Source: Gordionus sp. m RMFG-2023
Taxonomy: Eukaryota; Nematomorpha; Gordioida; Chordodea; Parachordodidae
Assembly: GCF_954871325.1 (NCBI RefSeq)
Contig: NC_088775.1
Coordinates: 60,861,561-60,925,560, forward strand
Direction: 5' to 3'
Length of the DNA stretch: 64,000 bases
Part shown: one piece after another, positions 51,801 through 57,530 of the stretch
Numbering within the stretch: the stretch's first letter is position 1
Layout: each line of letters starts with the position of its first letter
The notes under the pieces: generated by a model
Told to the model about the DNA's origin: nothing
What the model saw: only the letters and a program-made list of their open reading frames with translations
The model's database searches: none
Program-made: the position numbers and the translations under genes

Positions 51801-52317
51801 GTAATATTGCCTCTAGGGTTAGCCAACATTTGATTTTTTTTCTCCATTTCAATAGCACTCATTCTTTCAAACTCTTTTCTTATATCTTCAGATGTTTTAA
51901 ATTTTTCAATTAACTAAAATAAATTTATATTAATTAAATAATTTATCAGTACCTCCCATCCACCAATAACAAGTCCCTTTTCCCCAATAGTATCATAAAT
52001 TGCCCTCTTTTGAGAATCACTTAAAACTATTTCAAGTTATGAGATTATTTTACAAAAACAATACCCCCATGAATTTTATTCACCTTGTTAAAAATAATAG
52101 ATGCTTGTTCCTTTTTGTAAGAATCTTCATGTCGATCAGGGTGATAAATCTTACTTAATCTTCTATAAGCAGAATTTATTTCATTTTGGTTAGCCTATTT
52201 TTAAGAAATCATGTTTAAATATTTATAAAATAATTTTACATCTTTGTCTATAGAAAAAAATTGGTAATAATTATCTTTCAGTGGATCAAATTCATTCTGA
52301 TCGACAGTATTGTCCAT
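3783..52317 (-). CDS. DNAJC11: DNAJC11 homologue, J-domain protein, at least 10-11 exons over 48.5 kb (3' end unresolved)
   Basis: DNAJC11 is a J-domain protein at the mitochondrial outer membrane that works with the SAM/MICOS bridge in cristae organisation (family knowledge). Coding exons read on the minus strand, with phases that join: 52317-52240, 52194-52065, 52026-51953, 51913-51681, 18077-17903, 17868-17657, 17539-17521 (tentative), 17093-17026, 8249-8076, 4582-4453, 3867-3783. They give about 459 codons, close to the matching part of the roughly 560-residue animal protein. Seen in order: a J domain with HPD (YRRLSKIYHPDRH), LSDSQKRAIYD, EDIRKEFERM, an ATDLF motif, INQSVESQLTQKD, a long beta-rich middle, EYGCEQRLTQHTVVGAYMSVGVP, a charged coiled coil (FEKKKEAEAS) and LMKESYNKIKTSEKTRMGLI. 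All exons are open and bounded by GT-AG, so the gene looks intact rather than pseudogenised. The last C-terminal residues were not placed with confidence. Confidence 0.85.
3916..4335. repeat. About 420-bp MITE with inverted ends, inside DNAJC11 intron 9
   Basis: Left end ATGTATGTCGGAAAACCTTC and, inverted, right end ATACATGTCGTAGGTTTTCT, each followed by a matching inverted arm with TCATTTACAAGAGCG / TCATTCACAAGAGCG. It has no coding capacity. It lies between exons 9 and 10 of the host gene (585-bp intron). Confidence 0.6.
4453..4582 (-). CDS. DNAJC11: DNAJC11 exon 9 (charged coiled coil)
   Basis: One base completes the codon from exon 8, then 43 codons including HHFHQLIYTKNKLF and FEKKKEAEAS. 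This fits MHRLIIKPYL...LQKKQEAESAV of DNAJC11. It ends in phase 0 at GTATTA and joins exon 10 to give EAEAS-IDLMKES, against EAESAVRLMQES in animals. Confidence 0.75.
6180..7130. repeat. TGGCCA-rich repeat family, copy 1
   Basis: Contains repeated TGGCCA words (6200, 6557, 6575, 6873, 6890, 6922). Bases about 6700-7040 recur diverged at about 10530-10800: both have AATAATAT.TTATGGCCAGTT and TTTTATTTTAAAGATTAA followed by GGCTACAC. No transposase recognised. Confidence 0.5.
7620..7760. repeat. hAT-end-like patch
   Basis: CAGCCCATCCCGTAAAATAA, TTTACCCGGTCCGTACAAAC and TTTGCCTGACCCGTGGGC resemble the C/G-rich subterminal words of the hATs at 15645 and 28907. No partner end was found. Confidence 0.35.
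8076..8249 (-). CDS. DNAJC11: DNAJC11 exon 8 (EYG...SVGVP core)
   Basis: Reads FGTFGAMIEYGCEQRLTQHT, then VVGAYMSVGVPFGVNITLKF, one of the clearest matches in the gene (family: [20 protein letters not shown]...SVGVPQGVSLKVKL). It ends in the near-perfect donor CAG/GTGAGT at 8076/8075, phase 2. A plus-strand open frame over the same bases is only a shadow. Confidence 0.88.
10530..10800. repeat. TGGCCA-rich repeat family, copy 2
   Basis: Diverged copy of about 6700-7040 lying inside the hAT at 10038-15595, in the same orientation. Ends not defined. Confidence 0.5.
11027..11778 (-). mobile_element. 752-bp internally deleted hAT with open dimerisation domain
   Basis: Ends TAGAGGTCTGCATTGGGCGG and (inverted) TAGAGGCCTCATGGGCGGGC; flanks ATCTCTAC (11019-11026) and ATCTCTAT (11779-11786) are an 8-bp duplication with one change. 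On the minus strand at about 11595-11410 a fully open stretch reads LLWWKRQERDLPKLSRLSRQ, ILAIPATSVSSERGFSISG and LNPGNVDSLLLL, a textbook hAT C-terminal dimerisation domain. The rest of the transposase is gone. Confidence 0.8.
11930..12550. repeat. About five diverged 120-140-bp tandem repeats
   Basis: Each unit carries AAAATATGGAAATTATTCA, a TTTTAGATGTCA-like stretch, AATAACATTTATACAACTA and ACATTACAATATTA. Units begin near 11950, 12070, 12210, 12350 and 12475. Very AT-rich, no coding. Confidence 0.65.
12560..15240 (+). mobile_element. Non-LTR retroelement with reverse transcriptase, heavily decayed
   Basis: Frame-shifted blocks in order: an RT block with DIRPIAVG-like residues and QLGVGTSSGCEVAAYITRIY (about 13420-13590), KFRNAYNSIHRKVIISQF, SSEGIQQGDT (about 13765), WYTDDG in place of YADD (about 13875), GSPISEESVNSFF (about 14055), a C-terminal helical region (about 14090-14810) and KKFFKDVGRV...EGFYKKQRIAIAI near 15080-15180. 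The blocks match a LINE-like family known from plants and invertebrates. Many stops. It sits inside the 10038-15595 hAT. Confidence 0.75.
15645..16130. mobile_element. Probable short hAT-like element, ends degenerate
   Basis: Left part AGTGGTCTGCAAATGG...CAGGCCTGACCCGG and right part GGGCCGGGCA...GCCTGGTCCGGCCC are GC-rich inverted patches typical of hAT ends in this window. No clear 8-bp duplication was found. Confidence 0.4.
16690..16722. repeat. Perfect 33-bp palindrome
   Basis: CTTGAGTATATATAAA, a single central A, then its exact reverse complement. It could extrude as a hairpin. It lies in DNAJC11 intron 7, 304 bp downstream of exon 7's donor. Confidence 0.85.
17026..17093 (-). CDS. DNAJC11: DNAJC11 exon 7
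   Basis: Acceptor TTTTACAG ends at 17094. The 22 codons read IEASFGNDLTIGFKHFRSLS and then TR, resembling LQLGIPHSFALISYQHKF of animal DNAJC11. The donor GTAATT leaves phase 2, which exon 8 at 8249 completes, supporting the join across an 8,776-bp intron. Confidence 0.65.
17521..17539 (-). CDS. DNAJC11: Tentative 19-nt micro-exon of DNAJC11
   Basis: Proposed only because exon 6 ends in phase 2 and exon 7 starts in phase 0. The acceptor CATTAG ends at 17540 and the donor GTATTT starts at 17520; the 19 bases restore the frame (one base plus six codons, LGLSCD). No residue match supports it, and another linking exon is possible. Confidence 0.3.
17657..17868 (-). CDS. DNAJC11: DNAJC11 exon 6 (LTPR region)
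   Basis: Encodes 70 codons beginning WHCWKRGLVQG and containing FLTPRHTFFF, matching the NLTPRCFVTT segment of DNAJC11, then a weakly conserved beta-rich stretch. A strong donor GTAAGC at 17656 leaves phase 2. A minus-strand open frame here includes this exon but starts inside the preceding intron. Confidence 0.75.
17903..18077 (-). CDS. DNAJC11: DNAJC11 exon 5 (Q-S-V/I-E motif region)
   Basis: Encodes 58 codons including MSMSINQSVESQLTQKD, then NTKNGAGAGEIATLFRRIHS and PDKWSE. This aligns with the family's KMHISQSIEAPLTATD...[23 protein letters not shown]. It ends at a GTATAA donor; the likely intron is 34 nt (17902-17869), ending GAGCAG. Confidence 0.85.
18565..18835. repeat. Palindromic unit in left arm of foldback element
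   Basis: The first half (GAACGATTGGAAGCACTGACG...TTTAGTGCTTCG...GAATTTA) is the diverged inverse of the second (AAATTCGGCTACAAAAG...CGAAGCACTAAAG...CGTTAGTGCTTTC). The open frame over it is a by-product of the palindrome. Confidence 0.65.
20130..22450 (+). mobile_element. hAT transposon with BED zinc finger and DUF659
   Basis: Left terminal region has GGTCAATTAACAGGTCAAAT motifs (20150-20215). A BED finger reads VCRFCKMSYITQISRMVKHL and then LSSC (about 20725-20800). The catalytic region reads APHLSIVSDGWSNIRNENFI (about 21255-21310), VYSLVNDNTANMLAAWRILK (about 21430-21490) and CYSCAPYTLQLFFHDFEQL. The dimerisation domain FPSSTSSEKNWSVWDNIHTK lies near 22313-22372. There are several stops and frameshifts. 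The right end is missing where Ty3/gypsy sequence starts. Inserted in the foldback element. Confidence 0.85.
22600..23030 (+). mobile_element. Ty3/gypsy-type LTR retroelement fossil, integrase part
   Basis: Recognisable integrase region: an H2C2 zinc-binding segment followed by the start of the catalytic core. It is a broken fragment with no LTRs seen, lying directly beside the 3' end of the BED-finger hAT. Confidence 0.75.
23050..24200 (-). mobile_element. Ty3/gypsy-type LTR retroelement fossils, gag-like and RNase H parts
   Basis: A gag-like segment (23053-23349) and an RNase H-like segment (about 23880-24195) read on the minus strand in an order that differs from an intact element. These are scattered, broken remains with several breaks; no LTR pair was recognised. 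Age appears old. Confidence 0.6.
24920..25850 (-). pseudogene. NOF-like (MULE-type, tentative) transposase remnant
   Basis: Blocks on the minus strand: HNSCYDHSLALLGGVRSL, KIYIRVDAHYIKLISRW, then after a decayed gap RYYDTFSQFLRTYPLWSNIM and PTASTTNIESYFNNLKKRTF...LDKFFCKHLNEIKG. They resemble uncharacterised transposase-like proteins of insects and cnidarians that I associate with NOF of Drosophila foldback elements. The last block (133 codons, 25330-24929) is still open. Stops interrupt the rest. Confidence 0.55.
26940..28420. repeat. Right arm: tail plus four to five tandem palindromic units
   Basis: Units marked by GGCTACTAAACTGATTAAAGCACTAA recur near 27344, 27640, 27890, 28172 (CGGCCACAAAAGTGAT) and 28317 at spacings of about 296, 250, 282 and 145 bp. 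Each is followed by AAGAATGATATA...ATCGTTAGTGCTT. The same unit occurs once in the left arm. Confidence 0.65.
28907..30266. mobile_element. 1.36-kb non-autonomous hAT-type element
   Basis: Ends CAGAGGTCTGCAG and (inverted) CAGAGATCTTACACGG; flanks AAGTTTAT (28899-28906) and AGGTTTAT (30267-30274) form an 8-bp duplication with one mismatch. Terminal zones are rich in CGGCCCGG words against an AT-rich centre. It holds no transposase but contains repeats of TCTAGATATAGATACAAT at 29330-29470, with a related word near 30110. Confidence 0.7.
29320..29470. repeat. Short tandem repeats of a TCTAGATACAGATAC motif
   Basis: CTAAAAATGTATCTAGATAT followed by AGATACAAT occurs twice in a row at 29400-29460, preceded by looser copies. 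Related to the 59311-59474 MITE, which has the same motif and a similar TTGTTAAAAGATAC start. Confidence 0.6.
30692..33144 (-). mobile_element. hAT transposon with exact 8-bp target-site duplication
   Basis: GTGTTATA flanks both sides (30684-30691, 33145-33152). The ends AGACCTGTTTGCCG and (inverted) AAACCTGTGCGCCG are followed by unusual GGCGGCGG-rich zones. The minus strand encodes VTDAGANVKRSVRL and HHLCLGHGLHNLV (about 32405-32300, catalytic core) and, near 31460-31200, HILLSQNNIPKEDALIFWKK, then LANLARKILCIPATSTPS, one stop, and RIFSIAGLILNAKR (dimerisation domain). A few stops; otherwise close to full length at 2.45 kb. Confidence 0.9.
33260..33690 (-). mobile_element. LINE reverse-transcriptase fragment (YADD)
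   Basis: The minus strand reads MIISYADDIVIII (about 33635-33600) with the catalytic YADD, then NLFTSNQSSLRLKYLGVTLD (about 33450-33390) and ASEELLMNILTFGKLGRYQY. It is a CR1/jockey-like layout, not assignable further. The hAT at 30692-33144 is inserted just downstream, and weak LINE-like sequence may continue beyond it to about 30400. Confidence 0.7.
35712..36446. mobile_element. MITE rich in ATTCGATTCG, nested level 3
   Basis: The direct repeat TAGTAGAGAA occurs at 35702-35711 and 36447-36456. The inverted ends consist of CGAATTATTTGTTATTCG... and ...GTACGAATACGAATAATTC words. At 36088-36105 the hairpin CCCGTCATGAATGACGGG lies inside. No coding. Confidence 0.65.
36747..37923. mobile_element. 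1.18-kb MITE with CATAGGCGTAGCCA ends, nested level 3
   Basis: Ends CATAGGCGTAGCCA on both sides (inverted), followed by runs of G (AAGGGGGG / AAAGGGGGTGGG). Flanks GCATTGTC (36739-36746) and GTATTGTC (37924-37931). Two tandem copies of a 33-bp unit (ATCAATAGTTTTATAATTAT...) lie at about 37439-37502. No transposase. Confidence 0.8.
42087..43770 (-). mobile_element. Tc1/mariner-like (IS630-type) transposon with about 400-bp TIRs
   Basis: Starts CAGTATTAATATGATTTG and ends with the inverse of CAGTAATAATATGATTTG, flanked by TA. The inverted arms run about 42087-42600 and 43310-43770, and the left arm holds a partial direct duplication around 42180-42400. A transposase remnant reads on the minus strand. 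Confidence 0.85.
42683..43150 (-). pseudogene. IS630/Tc1-type DDE transposase, N-terminally truncated
   Basis: A 151-codon open frame contains NSLLIMDNAPIHRAR (second catalytic Asp) and LPSYSPQLNPIEIFFGVIKN (third catalytic acidic residue), the DDE_3 signature. Upstream, only a short stop-interrupted piece remains: the helix-turn-helix and the first catalytic Asp region seem deleted, so the product could not catalyse transposition. The C-terminus (SHNIKFIKEGIRCI) is intact. Confidence 0.85.
46199..48680 (-). mobile_element. DNA transposon with long (about 0.6-kb) terminal inverted repeats
   Basis: Ends ATATGGGT(A/G)A.TTCCA(T/C)G(A/T)CAAATCGACC on both sides (inverted). The arms pair from 46199-46850 with 48070-48680; for example CAGGCAGCCCATACAGATAT at 46803 and its inverse near 48100. 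The arms are about 85-90% alike by eye. The short middle encodes a transposase-like protein on the minus strand. It is inserted into the ZBED-type hAT, so it is younger than that element. Confidence 0.8.
47010..47993 (-). pseudogene. Transposase-like protein of the long-TIR element
   Basis: Frame-shifted blocks on the minus strand: LKHFLQPNEFIIICDF, a QEFKDSTGI/HWNN...ATIHPMIAYY junction, LNYMVISEPLQHNVIAVYLY, KIYYCSDGSAAQYKNRNFF, then (other frame) FSATSHGKGPCDGLGGTLIR, then IPGTREIHAVFPLI, FADIKGFVTCVYDDFWLLA. The SDG-AAQYKNR and ATSHGKGPCDG motifs are shared with many uncharacterised insect and cnidarian proteins; I cannot assign a superfamily. Two or three frame breaks. Confidence 0.7.
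49574..49775. mobile_element. 202-bp MITE, TAGTGTTGTTAAA family
   Basis: Begins TAGTGTTGTTAAATG and ends TTTAACAACACA; flanks GTTCACGA (49566-49573) and GTTCACCA (49776-49783) give an 8-bp duplication with one change. The internal AATATTGTCTAAGCCTCGA is shared with the 61539-61754 copy. Confidence 0.8.
49784..51660. other. No gene recognised
   Basis: AT-rich part of DNAJC11 intron 4. The lysine-rich plus-strand open frame near 51182-51367 is low-complexity poly-A sequence and is not called. Confidence 0.5.
51681..51913 (-). CDS. DNAJC11: DNAJC11 exon 4 (linker and ATDLF region)
   Basis: Reads LIEKFKTSEDIRKEFERM, then NPRGNITITLNATDLFSPY, matching the family's PAEIREEFERL and NPKGTISVGVDATDLFDRY. 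Read straight on, the frame stops at 51677, but a GTAAAA donor at 51680 leaves phase 2. That phase is completed by the single leading base of the exon at 18077. This makes the next intron 33,603 bp. Confidence 0.82.
51953..52026 (-). CDS. DNAJC11: DNAJC11 exon 3 (end of J domain, GWE)
   Basis: Reads VLSDSQKRAIYDTIGEKGLV and then IGGWE, matching the animal DNAJC11 stretch VLSDPQTRAIYD...GLEMEGWEV. It is followed by a 39-nt intron (51952-51914), GTACTG...TTTTAG. Confidence 0.88.
52065..52194 (-). CDS. DNAJC11: DNAJC11 exon 2 (J-domain helices II-III, HPD)
   Basis: Reads ANQNEINSAYRRLSKIYHPDRH and continues through EQASIIFNKVNKIHG. The HPD tripeptide that stimulates Hsp70 ATPase is present, as HPDR. 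It ends in phase 1 at a GTATTG donor; the next intron is 38 nt (52064-52027). Confidence 0.88.
52240..52317 (-). CDS. DNAJC11: DNAJC11 exon 1 (start codon, N-terminus)
   Basis: ATG at 52317. The 26 codons end in DNYYQFFSIDKD, the first helix of the J domain, matching the DNAJC11 start just before the DYYSLL-type motif. The donor GTAAAA at 52239 opens a 45-nt intron (52239-52195) ending in TAG. This start is chosen because it is the only in-frame ATG ahead of the J domain and lies 103 bp from an 8-bp target-site duplication that bounds the upstream foldback element. Confidence 0.85.
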
Positions 52318-52420
52318 ATATTTTGGTATTTTAGTTAATATCGAATATATCGTTTTACAAAAAATAAACAACTGACACTATGTCAAATGTCACATGACCG
52401 TTTTTTATTTATGATAGGTC
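52318..52420 (-). promoter_or_regulatory. Residual 5' flank of DNAJC11 between start codon and foldback element
   Basis: Only 103 bp separate the ATG from the foldback insertion. The stretch is AT-rich with no clear TATA box or other motif. Any promoter must lie here, in the inserted element, or beyond 55745. Confidence 0.3.
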
Positions 52421-55400
52421 TAGTGTTGTTAAAACGCCGCAAGTCGCGACCCCGACCCAAAGCTCGGGTCGTTTTATTCGACTCCGACTCAATGTTTGGG
52501 TCGTTTTTTTCGACTTCGACCTGAGTTCAAGCCGAAAAAAACGACTTCGACCCAAAATATGGACCTCGACCCAAAATATGGGTCGTTTCTTACGACTCCG
52601 ACTCAAAATTTGGGTGGTATTTTTCGACTCAAACTTGAAATTTGGGTCGTATTTTTCGACTCAAACTTGAAGTTTGGGTCATATTTTTCGACTCAAACTT
52701 GAAGTTTGGGTCGTATTTTTCGACTCAAACTTTTGAAGTTTAGATCGTATTTTTCGACTCCAACTCAAAGTTTGGGTCGTTTTTCTGACTCAGACTCAAA
52801 CATCGGGTCGTTTTATTCAATCCGACCCAAAATATGGATCTTTTTTTTAAAGACGACTTAAAGTTAGGGTTGCTTGTTTTCACCCATACCAATATCTAGA
52901 TCATTTTTTTCGACCAAAAGTCAAATAACATTTAGTATATATTAATATTATCGGCGGGAAAGTTACTTAAAGCTTCTTTAAATTATAATATTCATCATAG
53001 TTATATTTTAAAATTTTTAAGTGAAGATATACCATAGAAAAGTGCCATTTGTCATGATGGTTATTTTTGAACTTTTTTAAATGAAATAGATAAAAATATA
53101 TATTGTAGAGATGTTAAATCAAAATTTCAGTGATGATGTACCATAGATAAGTGGTAATTGTCATAATCGCTATTTTTGAACTTTTTTGAGTTTTTTTAAA
53201 GCAAATTGCTAAAATATATATTCTAAACATATTTAATTAAAAATTCAGTGAGGATGTATCATAGATAGGCGACAATTGTCATAATCGCTATTTTTGAACT
53301 TTTTCAAATTTTTTTAAAGGAAATATCTAAAAATATATATTCTAAACATGTTAAATTAAAAATTCAGTGAGGATGTATCATAGATAGGTGACAATTGTCA
53401 TAATCGATATTTTTGAACTTTTTAAAATTTTTTTAAAGGAAATAGCTAAAAATATATATTCTAAACATGTTAAATAAAAAATTCAGTGAGGATGTATCAT
53501 AGATAGGTGACAATTGTCATAATCGCTATTTTTGAACTTTTTCAAATTTTTTTAAAGGAAATATCTAAAAATATATATTCTAAACATGTTAAATTAAAAA
53601 TTCAGTGAGGATGTATCATAGATAGGTGACAATTGTCATAATCGCTATTTTTGAACTTTTTCAAATTTTTTTAAAGGAAATATCTAAAAATATATATTCT
53701 AAACATGTTAAATTAAAAATTCAGTGAGGATGTATCATAGATAGGTGACAATTGTCATAATCGCTATATTTGAACTTTTTCAAATTTTTTTAAAGGAAAT
53801 AGCTAAAAATATATATTCTAAACATGTTAAATTAAAAATTCAGTGAGGATGTATCATAGATAGGTGACAATTGTCATAATCGCTATTTTAGAACTTTTTC
53901 AAATTTTTTTAAAGGAAATAGCTAAAAATATGTATTCTAAACATGTTAAATTAAAAATTCAGTGAGGATGTATCATAGATAGGTGACAATTGTCATAATC
54001 GCTATTTTTGAACTTTTTCAAATTTTTTTAAAGGAAATAGCTAAAAATATGTATTCTAAACATGTTAAATTAAAAATTCAGTGAGGATGTATCATAGATA
54101 GGTGGCAATTGTCATAATCGCTATTTTTAAACTTTTTCAAATTTTTTTAAAGGAAATATCTAAAAATATATATTCTAAACATGTTAAATTAAAAATTCAG
54201 TGAGGATGTATCTTAGATAGGTGACAATTTTTAATATAACATGTTTAGAATATATATTTTTAGCTATTTCCTTTAAAAAATATTGAAAAAGTTCAAAAAT
54301 AGCGATTATGACAATTGTCACCTATCTATGATACATCCTCACTGAATTTTTAATTTAACATGTTTAGAATATATATTTTTAGATATTTCCTTTAAAAAAA
54401 TTTGAAAAAGTTCAAAAATAGCGATTATGACAATTGTCACCTATCTAAGATACATCCTCACTGAATTTTTAATTTAACATGTTTAGAATATATATTTTTA
54501 GATATTTCCTTTATAAAAATTTGAAAAAGTTCAAAAATAGCGATTATGACAATTGTCACCTATCTATGATACATCCTCACTGAATTTAATTTAACATGTT
54601 TAGAATATATATTTTTAGATATTTCCTTTAAAAAAATTTGAAAAAGTTCAAAAATAGCGATTATGACAATTGTCACCTATCTATGATACATCCTCACTGA
54701 ATTTTTTATTTAACATGTTTAGAATATATATTTTTAGCTATTTCCTTTAAAAAAATTTTTAAAAAGTTCAAAAATAGCGATTATGACAATTGTCATTTAT
54801 CTATGGTACATCTGAATTTTTAATTTAACATGTTTAGAATATATATTTTTAGATATTTCCTTTAAAAAAATTTAAAAAAGTTCAAAAATAGCGATTATGA
54901 CAATTGTCACCTATCTATGATACATCCTCACTGAATTTTTAATTTAACATGTTTAGAATATATATTTTTAGCAATTTGCTTTAAAAAAACTCAAAAAAGT
55001 TCAAAAATAGCGATTATGACAATTATCACTTATCTATGGTACATCATCACTGAAATTTTGATTTAACATGTCTACAATATATATTTTTATCTATTTCATT
55101 TAAAAAAGTTCAAAAATAACCATCATGACAAATGGCACTTTTCTATGGTACATCTTCACTTAAAAATTTTAAAATATAACTATGATGAATATTATAATTT
55201 AAAGAAGCTTTAAGTAACTTTCCCGCTGATAATATTAATATATACTAAATGTTATTAGACTTTTGGTCGAAAAAAATGATCTAGATATTGGGTTAGGGGT
55301 GAAAAAAAGCAACCCTAACTAAAAAAAAAAGATCCATATTTTGGGTCGGATTGAATAAAACGACCCGATGTTTGAGTCTGAGTCAGAAAAACGACCCAAA

Positions 55401-55737
55401 CTTTGAGTTGGAGTCAAAAAATACGATCTAAACTTCAAGTTTGAGTCGAAAAATACGACCCAAATTTCAAGTTTAAGTCGAAAAATACAACCCAAATTTT
55501 GAGTCGGAGTCGTAAAAAACGACCCATATTTTGGGTCGAGGTCGTTTTTTCGGCTTGGACTTGGGTCGGAGTCGAAAAAAACGACCCATATTTTGGGTCG
55601 AAGTCGTTTTTTTCGGCTTGAACTCGGGTCGAAGTCGTAAAAAACGACCAAAACTTTGAGTTGGAGTCGAAAAAAATGACCCAAAATTTGGGTGAGCTCT
55701 GTTCGAGCCGACTCGGCTAAGCCGATTAACAACACTA
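52421..55737. mobile_element. 3.3-kb foldback element, arms made of a 118-bp satellite
   Basis: Perfect 8-bp duplication GATAGGTC at 52413-52420 and 55738-55745; ends TAGTGTTGTTAA on both sides. Outer zones (52430-52870, 55310-55730) are inverted arrays of CGACCCAAA.TTTGGGTCG words. Inside, a roughly 118-bp unit is repeated about 11 times (52930-54225) and then about eight times in inverse order (54230-55260), making a hairpin over 3 kb long. No transposase. It sits 103 bp before the DNAJC11 start codon. Confidence 0.9.
52930..55260. repeat. 118-bp satellite arrays in opposite orientation
   Basis: The unit runs GGTGACAATTGTCATAATCG, CTATTTTTGAACTTTTTCAA, a T-run, AAAGGAAATAGCTAAAAATA, ATTCTAAACATGTTAAAT, then CAGTGAGGATGTATCATAGA. 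Inner units are nearly identical; outer ones are diverged. TGACAATTGTCA in every unit is a perfect 12-bp palindrome. The switch of direction is at about 54225-54235. Confidence 0.92.
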
Positions 55738-55745
55738 GATAGGTC

Positions 55746-56110
55746 ACGTATATATTATTTTAGTCATTGACGTCACTTATTGTATTTTCTATTAAAATTT
55801 GATATTTGAAAGCTGAAGATTATAAATTAAGAATGCTTTTTCATCTGCTTTTTTACTGAAGCGATAAAATTTATGTGAATAAACATATTTAGATATACAC
55901 AACTAGTGTGGTTAAATTTGATGGCTAGAACGTGTCCTGCATATCGATATACTGATAGATAGGTCAAGTAATTCAAAATGTATGGCAGATGATTATACAC
56001 CCTTTTAAAGATAAAACATAATATGTTTTCTAAATTTATGAACAAATTTACTTTTTTAAAATAGTTATACATTTTTCATATAAACCACTAAATCCGAAGT
56101 GTATGAATAA
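55746..56110. other. No gene recognised between foldback element and satellite remnant
   Basis: Continues the pre-insertion flank of the DNAJC11 5' side. It could hold promoter sequence displaced by the 3.3-kb insertion. The minus-strand open frame 55827-56072 has no recognisable features. Confidence 0.4.
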
Positions 56111-57180
56111 TTTTATCAAACTTTTTTATGTTATTTATAAGATCTTTTTAAGGATAATATTTAATGTGATAATTGTGATAATATTCGTTATTTTTAAACA
56201 TTTTTGAAATTTTTTGCACAAAAGGGTAAAAATAAAATTTTCATTATAAAGATGATAAATAAATTAAATGAAGATGTTCCTTGAATAAATGATAATTATA
56301 TCTGTATTTTTAAGATATTCGATTTTTTGACTTTAATGGTCAAAATTAATTTTAAACATGTTTGATAATTAAGATGTACCCTAGAAAGTTAACAATTGTC
56401 ATAATGGTTATTTTTAAAGTTTATTGTCGCAAATTGGAAAAAATGAATATTGCAAACATGTTTAAATAAAATTTCAGTTAATATGAACCCCTGGATAAGT
56501 GACAATCGTCATAATCATTATTTTTAAGGTTAATAAAATTTTTTTGACTCAAATTGGCAAAAATAAATGTAGCAAGCATGTTTAAATAAAACTTCAGGGA
56601 AGATCTACCCTAGATAAGTGACAATTGTAATAATCATTAATTTTAAAGTTTATTGATTTTTTATCGCTGTTACATTATAGGAATTAATAAATTAAAATAT
56701 TGGTTATATGTTTTAATTTATATAACGTACATTCATTATATTTATTCAAATAATATTTTTATTTTTGTTATGAATTCAAATTCAACTTATATTACTTTTT
56801 ATTTTTCGTAATCTTACTTTTTGTTTTTTTGTTTAATCATATATATTATAATTTTATATAGTATATATATAGCATGTGTAAAAAGAAAAGAAACAGTGAA
56901 TAATAATGAAATATATCTTTACTTACTAGCACGTTTATTCTCCTTCTTTCTTTTCAGTCGCAAATTGGAAATAATTAATATTGCAAACATATTTATATAA
57001 AACTTCAGTTAATATGTACCCTGGATAAGAGACAATTGTCATAATCGTTATTTTTAAAGTTTTTTAAATTTTTTTATGGCAAATTGGCAAAAATAAATGT
57101 ACCAAGCATGTTTAAATATAATTTCATGGAAGATGTGCCCTAAATAAGTGACAAGTGTCATAATCTTTCATTTTAAAATT
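56110..57180. repeat. Diverged copies of the same satellite outside the foldback element
   Basis: Units with GACAATTGTCATAATCGTTA, TTTTTAAAGTTT, CAAATTGGCAAAAATAAATG, CAAGCATGTTTAAAT and GAAGATGT.CCCTAGATAAG recur at about 56165, 56280, 56390, 56500, 56610, 57030 and 57145. A roughly 300-bp insert (56650-56955) splits one unit between TTTATTG and TCGCAAATTGG. Confidence 0.75.
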
Positions 57181-57185
57181 TTTTG

Positions 57186-57530
57186 TGAGCACCGACCAGA
57201 TCATCGACCTGAGAACCAACTTAATTATTTTATTGTTAACTGATTGTGAATATTTTTCTCAATTATATTTTATATAGTGGGCGAATACTTCAATATTAGC
57301 ATAGAAATATTCATATTTAATATTAGATTCCTTTTTCAAAAATTGATCCTTTCATCGACCCAATCATGGACAGAAGCACTTACTCCAAACAAACTTATTA
57401 TATTTGTTTATTGTGAATATTTTGCGCAATCATATTTTTATATATAGAGGACAAATATTTCAATATTAACATGAAAAATAATCATATTTATTTAATATTA
57501 TATTACTTTTTTTTAAAAATTGTTCTCTTC
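57186..57530. repeat. Two-copy direct repeat of about 170 bp
   Basis: GTGAATATTTTTCTCAATTATATTT...GGGCGAATACTTCAATATTAGCAT recurs as GTGAATATTTTGCGCAATCATATTT...GGACAAATATTTCAATATTAACAT. Each copy begins near ATCATCGACC / TCATCGACCCAATCATGGAC. Confidence 0.6.

Noticed and set aside
52930-55260. Regular repeats that might suggest a CRISPR array
   Set aside because: The whole 118-bp unit is repeated with no unique spacers, and the setting is eukaryotic.
55319-55747. 142-codon minus-strand open frame with repeated WVVFFDS-like motifs, and its counterpart near 52409-52702
   Set aside because: Products of the inverted CGACCCAAA/TTTGGGTCG repeats at the ends of the foldback element; not a protein gene.
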